Positions 34,484 through 42,552 of a stretch of 64,000 nucleotides of DNA are shown here, piece by piece (the first letter of the stretch is position 1; each line of letters opens with the position of its first letter). The notes beneath the pieces are model-generated. The model ran no database searches and was not told the origin of the DNA. It saw nothing but the letters and a program-made list of their open reading frames with translations. Origin of the DNA: Bacteroides sp. (GTDB lineage Bacteria > Bacteroidota > Bacteroidia > Bacteroidales > Bacteroidaceae); the NCBI GenBank assembly GCA_015060735.1, contig SUXX01000001.1:62001-126000 (forward strand), in the 5' to 3' direction. A program made the translations under genes and the position numbers.

Positions 34484-37396
34484 ATGAAAAGATTGGTGTT
34501 TTTAGTATGGCTAATAGGTATTAGCTCTATTTTTTTGTCTGCTCAAAATCGGACGCAACAAGGAAGAAACCGCGTAACGGTTTCCGGATCAGTCTTTGAT
34601 AAAGAAGACGGTTCGGCTATTTTGCAAGCCACGGTGCAGTTGCTCTCTTTGCCGGATAGTACCATGGCGACGGGTAATGTAACCAATAATAGCGGACATT
34701 TCAGCTTGTCAGCACGTCCGGGTAAATATGTTCTTAAAATTTCGTATGTAGGTTATCTTTCTTACTTGAAGGAAGTGCAACTTTCGACTTCCAAACCGAA
34801 CTTGAATGTAGGCAAGATTTCGTTATCGACAGATGCGATTATGTTGAAAGAAGCTGTTGTGGTGGCCGAGGCTCCGCAAGTGACCGTTACGGGCGATACA
34901 TTGGGCTATAATACTTCGGCCTATCGTACTTCGGAAGGTGCTATGTTGGAAGAATTGGTAAAGAAATTGCCGGGAGCCGAAGTGGACGATGATGGTAATG
35001 TGAAAATCAATGGTAAGGAAGTCAAGAAATTGATGGTCGATGGTAAGGAATTCTTTGGCGGTGATGTAAAGACTGGCTTGCAGAACTTACCGGTTAACAT
35101 GATTGAAAAAATCAATGCTTACGACAGACAATCGGATAATGCCCGTATTACCGGTATTGATGATGGTGAAGAAGAAACCGTACTCGATTTGACCGTAAAG
35201 AAAGGCATGAATCAAGGTTGGGTGGGTAATTTCGACCTGGGTGGTGGTACTGAAGAAAGATATTCGGCCAGCGCCAATATCAATCGTTTTTCCAGTCATG
35301 GTGGAAAGAGTAACCAGTTCTCACTTATCGGAAGAATCAATAACGTGAACAACAGACGCTTTGGTGGTGGCGGTGGACCTATGTGGCGAAGAAACAATGG
35401 CTTGACTACCAGTAAGGAAATTGGTGGGAACTATGCCATGGAAACAGAAAAGTTTGAATTTGGAGCCAGCGTACGTTATAACTACCGCGATAATGATGCA
35501 CGTAGCATCGGACAGGTAGAAAACTTCTTGCCAAGTGGTAACAGTTCTTTTGCCAATTCGCGAAGTGCCAGTCGTTCAAAGAATGATAACCTCAATGCCC
35601 ACTTGCGTATGGAATGGCGACCGGATAGCATGACTACATTCTTTATGCGAGGCAATCTGTCGTGGGGACAATCAGAAAGTACTTCTGAGTCGTTGACTGC
35701 TACTTTTAATTCGGATCCGTATGCGGTGGTGACCGACCCCAACAAGTTCCTGGATTTTGATTCGGAAGCTAATGAAGAATTGGACAAGATTCGCGTCAAT
35801 GCATCCGATAATGAGTCTTTGTCGGAAACCAAGTCGTTGTCGGCCAATGGTAATATGCAATTGACTCGCAGATTGAATAACCGAGGAAGAAATGTAACTC
35901 TCCGTTTGATTGGTAGCTATGGTGATAACGAAAATGACCGTTATTCCAATAACTTGACCCGTTATTATGTGGGAGGAGATGGTATCCCTACGTTCAATGA
36001 AGATACAATTCGTCGTTATATCACGACTCCGACCACTAATTATAACTTAGGTACAGAAATAAGTTATAGTGAGCCTTTGGCGGATAGAGTGTATTTGCAA
36101 TTCAGCTATCGTTTCCAATATGGATATAGTGAAAGTGACAATTCTACATACGATTTGCAAAATGCTTCGGATAGAATCAATTTTATACTAGGACGTCTTC
36201 CGAACGACTTCTCTGAATCATGGATTGACCCTGAGCAAAGCAAGTATGCTGAATACAGACGCTTTAACCACGATGCTCGTGTAACCTTCCGTGTAAACCG
36301 TAAGTTGTGGAGATTGTCGGCCGGGGTAGCTCTCAGACCTCAGAATACAAAGCTTTCATACAAGAAGGGGGATTTCCAAACAGATACGACCCGTAACGTA
36401 TTCAACTTCTCGCCGGAAGTGGATTTCCGTTACCAACCTCAGAAGCAGACTCAGTTGCGTTTCTCTTATCGCGGGCGTACCAGTGATCCAAGTATGGAAA
36501 ATTTGTTGCCGATTACCGATAACTCTAACCCGTTGAATATCCGTACCGGTAATCCGGGGTTGAAGCCTTCGTTTACGCATAATATGAACATGCATTTCAA
36601 TACGTTCAATATGGATAAGCAAAGAGGCATATTCTCGGCGTTGAACGGTTCGTTTACTCAGAATGCCATTAGCAATATTCGTAAGTATAATGATGCAACC
36701 GGTGGATGGACAACCATGCCCGAAAATATCAATGGTAACTGGAATGTCTTTGGTATGTTCGGTATGAATACCGCCTTGAAGAACAAGAAATTTACCATCG
36801 ATACCTTTACAAATGCAAGCTACAACAATAATGTGGGTTATGTTACCACCGGAGAAATGAAAGACGCTCAAAAGAATACCACGACCAACTTGTCGTTGGG
36901 CGAACGTTTGGGTGGTAGATATCGTAACGATTGGTTGGAAATCGGCTTGAATGGAAGTTTGAATTATACCTTTGAAAAGGATAAGTTGAATCCAGAAAAC
37001 AATCAGGAACCTTATACCTTCTCTTACGGAGGTAATATCCAGATTTATGCTCCTTGGGGAACTACCATTTCTACTAATATGACCAATCAAGCACGTCGAG
37101 GTTATTCGGATACTAGTATGAATCGTAATGAATTGATTTGGAATGCACAGGTAGCTCAAAGTTTCTTGAAAGGTGCTTTGACATTGAGCTTTGAATGGAA
37201 TGACATTTTGAAGGAACAGAGCAATATCACCCGTTCGTTGACATCAAGCGGTCGTTCGGTATATACCTACAACGGAATCAATAGTTATGGAATGGTGCGT
37301 TTGATTTATCGATTCAATATTTTCGGTAGCAAGGAGGCACGCGATAGTATGATGAATAGACGTGGAATGGGAGGACATGGTAGACGTCCTTTTTAA
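34484..37396 (+). CDS. TonB-dependent-receptor-like outer-membrane barrel
   Basis: I start at the ATG at 34484, which opens a signal peptide (MKRLVFLVWLIGISSIFLSAQ); the frame is open for 90 codons upstream but that part is not protein-like. The 970 residues hold a carboxypeptidase-regulatory-like beta-sandwich (about 28-110), a plug-like region (about 120-230, with LEELVKKLPGAEVDDDGNVKINGKEVKKLMVDGKEFF) and a large barrel. It belongs to the OMP_b-brl_3 group and not the SusC group: there is no SusD partner gene. The substrate is unknown. The short Gly/Arg-rich end (RRGMGGHGRRPF) is unusual for a barrel, which normally ends in an aromatic strand; the final Phe is retained. Confidence 0.85.
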   Translation: MKRLVFLVWLIGISSIFLSAQNRTQQGRNRVTVSGSVFDKEDGSAILQATVQLLSLPDSTMATGNVTNNSGHFSLSARPGKYVLKISYVGYLSYLKEVQLSTSKPNLNVGKISLSTDAIMLKEAVVVAEAPQVTVTGDTLGYNTSAYRTSEGAMLEELVKKLPGAEVDDDGNVKINGKEVKKLMVDGKEFFGGDVKTGLQNLPVNMIEKINAYDRQSDNARITGIDDGEEETVLDLTVKKGMNQGWVGNFDLGGGTEERYSASANINRFSSHGGKSNQFSLIGRINNVNNRRFGGGGGPMWRRNNGLTTSKEIGGNYAMETEKFEFGASVRYNYRDNDARSIGQVENFLPSGNSSFANSRSASRSKNDNLNAHLRMEWRPDSMTTFFMRGNLSWGQSESTSESLTATFNSDPYAVVTDPNKFLDFDSEANEELDKIRVNASDNESLSETKSLSANGNMQLTRRLNNRGRNVTLRLIGSYGDNENDRYSNNLTRYYVGGDGIPTFNEDTIRRYITTPTTNYNLGTEISYSEPLADRVYLQFSYRFQYGYSESDNSTYDLQNASDRINFILGRLPNDFSESWIDPEQSKYAEYRRFNHDARVTFRVNRKLWRLSAGVALRPQNTKLSYKKGDFQTDTTRNVFNFSPEVDFRYQPQKQTQLRFSYRGRTSDPSMENLLPITDNSNPLNIRTGNPGLKPSFTHNMNMHFNTFNMDKQRGIFSALNGSFTQNAISNIRKYNDATGGWTTMPENINGNWNVFGMFGMNTALKNKKFTIDTFTNASYNNNVGYVTTGEMKDAQKNTTTNLSLGERLGGRYRNDWLEIGLNGSLNYTFEKDKLNPENNQEPYTFSYGGNIQIYAPWGTTISTNMTNQARRGYSDTSMNRNELIWNAQVAQSFLKGALTLSFEWNDILKEQSNITRSLTSSGRSVYTYNGINSYGMVRLIYRFNIFGSKEARDSMMNRRGMGGHGRRPF

Positions 37397-37412
37397 ACAA
37401 TAACACATTGAG

Positions 37413-37453
37413 AAAAAATCCTAATCTATCACAATAGGTTGGGATTTTTTTTT
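37413..37453 (+). terminator. Terminator after TonB-receptor-like gene
   Basis: AAAAATCCTAATCTAT pairs with ATAGGTTGGGATTTTT (two wobbles) around CACA, followed by more Ts. Confidence 0.8.
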
Positions 37454-37490
37454 GTATGTTTGTTCATCGAATTATGTTGAATGCCGGATT

Positions 37491-38921
37491 ATGTGGAGTC
37501 AATTTGAAAATATCTTCTCTATAGCGGTTAGTTGTTGCCTTTTCTTGACCGTTGTAGTCACGATTGTGGTCGTGTTGTTGGATAACCGTAGCCCGGTGAA
37601 AACATTGTCATGGGTATTGGTGCTGACCTTTCTTCCGGTAGTAGGCTTGATTTTCTATTTCTTTTTTGGCAGAGATACACGCAAGGAGAAACTAATCAGC
37701 AAAAAAGGGTATGCCCGATTGACGAAACATCCGATGGCCGAGTATCAACAACAAGAGTCTTTTCGATGTTCGGATGAGCAGTATCAATTGATGCGTTTCT
37801 TTAATGAAATGAATGGTGCACTTCCTTTTGAGGGAAATGTTGTTCGCTTCTATACTGATGGATATGAAATGTTGCAAAGTTTATTGCAAGCGATTAACAA
37901 GGCCAAACATCACATTCATTTGCAATCATATATCTTTGAAGATGATGCCGTTGGACGTCTTGTCCGTGATGCATTGATAGATAAGGTCCGCGAGGGCGTG
38001 GAAGTGAGGGTGCTTTACGATGACGTGGGATGCTGGAAGGTTTCTCATTTGTTTTATGATGAGATGCGTGATGCAGGTATTGAAGCACATGCCTTTCTGA
38101 AAGTGCGTTTCCCAAGATTTACCGGAAAGGTCAATTATCGGAATCATCGGAAGGTGACGGTGATTGATGGTCGTATCGGTTTTATTGGTGGAATGAATAT
38201 AGCGTTGCGTTATCTGAGAGGGGTTTCCTGGGGCGTTTGGAGAGATACTCACTTACAGGTGGAGGGCAAGGCTGTTTATGGGTTACAAACCTCCTTCTTG
38301 ACGGATTGGTATGCAACCGATCATTCTTTAATCACTTCTTCTCGTTATTTCCCGGTTATGGAGAAGGAGGGAGACTCATTGATGCAAATTGTGACATCTG
38401 ACCCGATAGGAAAATGTCGGGATATCATGCAGGGGTTATTGATTGCGATTGCTTCTGCCCGTCGGTATATTTATATACAAACTCCTTACTTACTTCCCAC
38501 AGAGCCTATCTTGATGGCTTTGAATACGATGGCTCAGGCAGGTGTTGATGTACGTATCATGATTCCGGAAAAGGCTGATACTCGTTTGCCTCATTGGGGA
38601 ACACGGTCATATTTGGATGAGCTAATGGAAGCCGGTGTCAAGATTTATATGTATAAGAAAGGATTTTTGCATTCTAAGTTGGTGGTTTGTGATGATAGTC
38701 TTTCTACCGTAGGCTCTGCGAATATGGATTTTCGTAGCTTTGAACATAATTTTGAGGTTAATGCCTTTATGTACGATCGTGGTTCTGCCTTGAGGTTAAG
38801 AAATATCTTTCTGAACGACCAAAAGGACTCCGTCATGCTCTCATTAAAAAACTGGAGAAAACGACCTTGGTATCAAAAACTATTGGAGTCGGTTATTCGT
38901 TTGTTTGCTCCTTTGCTCTAA
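37491..38921 (+). CDS. cls: Cardiolipin synthase (PLD type)
   Basis: Starting at the ATG at 37491 (MWSQFENIF), the 476-residue membrane enzyme joins two phosphatidylglycerols into cardiolipin. Two N-terminal helices (about 8-30 and 40-60) anchor it. The two HKD motifs are complete: H219-K221-D226 (HRKVTVID) and H394-K396-D401 (HSKLVVCDD), the latter followed by GSANMDFRS. The last 29 bases overlap the end of rsmD on the opposite strand. Confidence 0.93.
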   Translation: MWSQFENIFSIAVSCCLFLTVVVTIVVVLLDNRSPVKTLSWVLVLTFLPVVGLIFYFFFGRDTRKEKLISKKGYARLTKHPMAEYQQQESFRCSDEQYQLMRFFNEMNGALPFEGNVVRFYTDGYEMLQSLLQAINKAKHHIHLQSYIFEDDAVGRLVRDALIDKVREGVEVRVLYDDVGCWKVSHLFYDEMRDAGIEAHAFLKVRFPRFTGKVNYRNHRKVTVIDGRIGFIGGMNIALRYLRGVSWGVWRDTHLQVEGKAVYGLQTSFLTDWYATDHSLITSSRYFPVMEKEGDSLMQIVTSDPIGKCRDIMQGLLIAIASARRYIYIQTPYLLPTEPILMALNTMAQAGVDVRIMIPEKADTRLPHWGTRSYLDELMEAGVKIYMYKKGFLHSKLVVCDDSLSTVGSANMDFRSFEHNFEVNAFMYDRGSALRLRNIFLNDQKDSVMLSLKNWRKRPWYQKLLESVIRLFAPLL

Positions 38922-39450
38922 AGAACGAAAAGTTTACACTTCCGTACACCCGACGTTCGATGAAATGCGGATTCTCTTCAAAGTGGTTGTCTTTGCCATG
39001 TTCCAAAACCAAAAGCCCGTCTTCTTTCAATAAGCCTTTCTCGAAAATAAGGGAAGGGATTGTTTCCAAACCTTTTAAAGCATAAGGCGGATCGGCAAAG
39101 ATGAAATCGAATTGTTCGTTGCATCTTTCGATATACTTGAATACGTCGGCACGCATCGGGAAGCATTTGTCGGTTTTCACTTCACGCATGATTTGTGTGA
39201 TGAAAGCCAGATGTTGAGGGTCTTTTTCGATGGAAATCACTCGGTCGCAACCTCGTGAAACCAATTCGATACTGATGCTTCCTGTGCCGGCAAACAAATC
39301 AAGGGCTGTTATCCCTTCTTCAAAATCTATGTAGTTGTTACAAAGAACATTGAAAAGGTTTTCTTTGGCAAAGTCCGTAGTGGGCCGAGCCTTGAATGAA
39401 TGAGGCACGTCAAATCTGCGACGCTTGTATATACCGCTAATTACTCGCAT
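38893..39450 (-). CDS. rsmD: 16S rRNA (guanine966-N2)-methyltransferase
   Basis: The 185-residue Rossmann methyltransferase modifies G966 of 16S rRNA. SAM-binding motif I is DLFAGTGSIS (51-60), the acidic motif II is SIEKD (73-77), and the catalytic DPPY is at 120-123. N-terminal RRRFDVPHSFKARPTTDFAKENLFNVL is the family start. It overlaps the upstream DUF3822 gene by ten bases and the convergent cls gene by 29 bases at the other end. Confidence 0.94.
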   Translation of the reverse strand: MRVISGIYKRRRFDVPHSFKARPTTDFAKENLFNVLCNNYIDFEEGITALDLFAGTGSISIELVSRGCDRVISIEKDPQHLAFITQIMREVKTDKCFPMRADVFKYIERCNEQFDFIFADPPYALKGLETIPSLIFEKGLLKEDGLLVLEHGKDNHFEENPHFIERRVYGSVNFSFFRAKEQTNE

Positions 39451-40226
39451 ATTAATAAAGTTTGTATATCAAAAGGTAGGTTCAAATCCAAATCAGGAAA
39501 GACAGAAACTTGGCGTAGGAATTTGCGAAGTTCTGTTTTCAATTCTTTGTCTGTGGTTGGAGTTTCAACTAGCCATAGTTGGTCTTTGGTTTGGTTGAAT
39601 CCCAATTGTTGCCAGACGTATAGTATGTAGTACACCTGGTCGCCGGTATGTTTGCAATTGAATGTGTTAGTCAACAAAAGTTTGCCTTTGTCAAAAGCAT
39701 GTATCTCCAGTTGCTCTTTTTTAATATAGGCGTATAGCTCCCGGTATGCTCTTTCTTTGCTTTGGATAGTGAAATATTCAATCAGTGGGCTTGTACAGGC
39801 AAAGAAGCGTGCAGAGGGGAATGTTTCGTTCAAAAGCTGGTAGGCATGCTTGTCCATCCCGAACAGAAGAACGGTATTGCTCTTTGCTAGGATGTTACAT
39901 AAAATGATTTCGTTGTTGACCTTGTTGAAATTATGATAAAATATTGTTTCGCCTTGTTCGTCTTCGTATATATCAAAAGGTATAAAGGTAAATCTTGGTG
40001 TCTCCACAAGAATATTGACCTTTTGATAGGATTGTTTGAGTAAATCCGTTGATGCCAACATCTCTTTGATGTTAGCAGTCATGGAGTATGAAGTGTTTAC
40101 CTGATAGGGAATAGCAAGTCTCTCATCCTTGTGGGAGGGATGATGGATGTAAAAAGAAAATCCATCCGCACTTAGGCGGATGGATAATGTGTATTGTTCC
40201 GATTTTGTAAAATCGAGTTCAAACAT
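39441..40226 (-). CDS. DUF3822 family protein
   Basis: The 261-residue cytoplasmic protein matches DUF3822, a Bacteroidetes family of unknown function regularly coupled to rsmD. The sequence suggests an actin-like ATPase layout: DFTKSEQYTLSIRLSADGFSFYIH at the start, then ILVETPRFTFIPFDIY and a second domain from about 130. The motifs are too weak to claim nucleotide binding. It overlaps rsmD and starts 2 bases after the upstream gene's stop. Confidence 0.8.
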   Translation of the reverse strand: MFELDFTKSEQYTLSIRLSADGFSFYIHHPSHKDERLAIPYQVNTSYSMTANIKEMLASTDLLKQSYQKVNILVETPRFTFIPFDIYEDEQGETIFYHNFNKVNNEIILCNILAKSNTVLLFGMDKHAYQLLNETFPSARFFACTSPLIEYFTIQSKERAYRELYAYIKKEQLEIHAFDKGKLLLTNTFNCKHTGDQVYYILYVWQQLGFNQTKDQLWLVETPTTDKELKTELRKFLRQVSVFPDLDLNLPFDIQTLLICE

Positions 40227-40228
40227 TC

Positions 40229-40915
40229 TTATTCCCAGTTACCTGCGTTATTGTTCGGTGATTCGATGTCACCTACACGCAAACCGCAATATTTACCCAA
40301 CTTAGTCTGAACGTCCTTCAAGTTGATCAACTGTTGCTTATCCAAGTCGCTCATGTAAGTTTCATACGGAGTTTGAGCTTGGAACAAGTTCAACGGAGCA
40401 CCAGACTTGGTAGTGTCTTGACGGCTTGCCATTTCAAATTGCTTACCGTTACCGAATGGTACATATCTCAAAGAGTCAGCGTTGAAGCCCTTTGGATAGA
40501 TAGTGTCCAATACAGATACCCACATAGTATCACGCTTGAAGTTCATCAAACCTTCCTTTTCTACATCTTTCCAGTTACCAGTCTTCTTGGCCTTGTTGAT
40601 AAGAGCCATAGCCTTCTTTTCAGTCATACCTGCTTCCAACTGAGCGTCAGTCAAAGCACCTTCCTTCTTAACGAATGAAATTTTGCCAGTCTTTACGAAA
40701 TCAATCAAAGAGTCAAAGCTGGCAGTATATACACCCTGATGAGCGTTACGATATTCTACCTGAGCTTTGCGGATGTCAATCAGACGTGCAATAACTTGTT
40801 TCTCTCTCGCTTCTCTAGTGTTGTCAAAGTTAATCGGTCCCATGATACTACCGAAGCACAAGTACACCAAAGCTGCAGCACAAACGGCCAAAACGATATT
40901 AATAACTGTTTTCAT
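40229..40915 (-). CDS. Membrane-anchored conserved protein, pilin-like N-terminus
   Basis: The 228-residue protein has one N-terminal helix (about 4-24) and then a soluble domain that should lie in the periplasm. I do not recognise a named family. The stretch after the helix (ARLIDIRKAQVEYRNAHQGVYTASFDSLIDFV) resembles the alpha-helix and first turn of type II pseudopilins, where small periodic residues precede a GxY motif. That is a weak resemblance and there is no pilin peptidase motif. Codon use is biased as in highly expressed genes. It lies 2 bases ahead of the DUF3822 gene, so the operon is this gene - DUF3822 - rsmD. Confidence 0.7.
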   Translation of the reverse strand: MKTVINIVLAVCAAALVYLCFGSIMGPINFDNTREAREKQVIARLIDIRKAQVEYRNAHQGVYTASFDSLIDFVKTGKISFVKKEGALTDAQLEAGMTEKKAMALINKAKKTGNWKDVEKEGLMNFKRDTMWVSVLDTIYPKGFNADSLRYVPFGNGKQFEMASRQDTTKSGAPLNLFQAQTPYETYMSDLDKQQLINLKDVQTKLGKYCGLRVGDIESPNNNAGNWE

Positions 40916-41021
40916 GATAAATATGTGTATTTTTTTAGTTTATATTCTTATATTCGCATCGCAAAATTAAAAATAATAAATTTAATAACATACAGTTCTT
41001 TAAACTTTTTATTATTAATTT

Positions 41022-42440
41022 ATGGTAAATACTTATTTAGGGCAGCAAATTAAGACAAATTTTCCATATAAACCAACTTTCGAGCAAGAAAAAGTGGTGA
41101 AAATTTTGGCCGACTTCCTTTTTTCTCGAAATTCGGAGACTTTGTTCCTCTTGAAAGGGTATGCAGGCACGGGAAAAACGTCTTTGATTGGAGCTTTGGT
41201 GAAGACGCTTGACCAACTGGAGCAGAAGTGTATTTTGCTGGCTCCTACCGGAAGGGCTGCTAAAGTATTTTCGCATTATGCAGGTCATCCGGCCTATACC
41301 ATTCACAAGAAAATATATCGGCAAAAAAGCTTTTCCAATGAGATGGACAATTTTTCCATCAATGACAATTTGCATCAACATACTCTATTTATCGTCGATG
41401 AGGCTTCGATGATTGCGAACGATGGTTTGGCTGGTTCTGTATTCGGTACGGGACGTTTGCTTGACGACCTGATTCAATATGTATATTCAGGACAGGGATG
41501 TCGGTTGATTCTCATAGGTGACACGGCCCAACTTCCACCCGTAGGCGAGGAGGAAAGTCCGGCACTTTCTGTGGATGCGTTGAAAGGATATGGATTGGAT
41601 GTTTTCGAGGGAATGCTGACAGAGGTTGTTCGCCAGCTACACGATTCGGGCATCCTTTGGAATGCCACGGAGCTTCGCCGTTATATTGCTGAGGAAGATT
41701 TCTTCACGCTTCCCCAGATAAAGGTGGAAGATTTCCCTGATGTCAAGGTGATTCCCGGTAATGAACTGATAGAGGCAATCAATGATTCTTATGATCAAAT
41801 AGGTATGGATGAAACCATTGTTGTATGCCGTTCTAACAAGCGTGCCAATATATATAATAAAGGTATTCGCAACACCATCCTCTATCGCGAGGAGGAATTG
41901 GAAACCGGCGATTGGTTGATGGTAGCCAAAAATAACTACTTTTGGGCAGAAGCATGCAAGGAAATCGATTTTATAGCCAATGGAGACATTGCAGAAGTAC
42001 GCCGGGTTCGTCGCGAAAGGGAAATGTATGGCTTCCGTTTTGCCGATGTCACACTCCGTTTTCCAGATTATAACGATATGGAGTTGGAAGTGACGCTTTT
42101 GCTTGATACGCTTCACGTCGATTCACCTGCCTTGCCAAAGGAGATGAACGACAAGTTATTCTATTCTGTTTTGGAAGATTATGCCGACATCACCGTGAAG
42201 CGTGAACGGATGAAGAAGATGAAATCCGACCCTTATTACAATGCTTTGCAAGTGAAGTATGCCTATGCAGTGACTTGTCACAAGGCGCAGGGTGGCCAAT
42301 GGAAACGCGTATTCCTCGACCAAGGCTATATGACGGAAGACATGCTTTCGCCCGATTATTTCCGTTGGCTCTACACCGCTTTTACCCGTGCCACGGAAAC
42401 GCTTTATTTGGTGAATTGGCCGAAGGAGCAGATGGAATGA
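41022..42440 (+). CDS. RecD-like ATP-dependent helicase (SF1)
   Basis: The 472-residue protein is a single-chain SF1 helicase. The Walker A is GYAGTGKT (46-53), motif II is VDEAS (125-129), LIGDTAQLPPVG gives motif III, and the C-terminal UvrD_C_2 segment YAYAVTCHKAQGGQWKRVF carries motifs V and VI, followed by YTAFTRATETLYLVNW. It lacks the N-terminal domains of RecD2, so the exact role (end processing or repair) is open. It reads divergently from the 40915 gene and ends before a palindrome at 42455. Confidence 0.88.
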   Translation: MVNTYLGQQIKTNFPYKPTFEQEKVVKILADFLFSRNSETLFLLKGYAGTGKTSLIGALVKTLDQLEQKCILLAPTGRAAKVFSHYAGHPAYTIHKKIYRQKSFSNEMDNFSINDNLHQHTLFIVDEASMIANDGLAGSVFGTGRLLDDLIQYVYSGQGCRLILIGDTAQLPPVGEEESPALSVDALKGYGLDVFEGMLTEVVRQLHDSGILWNATELRRYIAEEDFFTLPQIKVEDFPDVKVIPGNELIEAINDSYDQIGMDETIVVCRSNKRANIYNKGIRNTILYREEELETGDWLMVAKNNYFWAEACKEIDFIANGDIAEVRRVRREREMYGFRFADVTLRFPDYNDMELEVTLLLDTLHVDSPALPKEMNDKLFYSVLEDYADITVKRERMKKMKSDPYYNALQVKYAYAVTCHKAQGGQWKRVFLDQGYMTEDMLSPDYFRWLYTAFTRATETLYLVNWPKEQME

Positions 42441-42454
42441 AAATTATATAAAAA

Positions 42455-42533
42455 GTGTCATCCTGAACATAGTGAAGGATCTGGTTGCATAAAGTATATG
42501 TTTCCAGATTCTTCGCAATGCTCAGAATGACAC
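42455..42533. repeat. GTGTCATCCTGA...TCAGAATGACAC palindrome
   Basis: Two 30-base arms (42455-42484 and 42504-42533) are reverse complements with five differences, four of them G-U compatible. The 19-base centre is AT-rich. The element resembles a REP-like palindrome widespread in Bacteroidetes intergenic DNA. It separates the convergent helicase and alaS genes. Shorter relatives occur at 24470-24497 and 63667-63695. Confidence 0.7.
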
Positions 42534-42552
42534 GAGTATGATAATTGGATGA

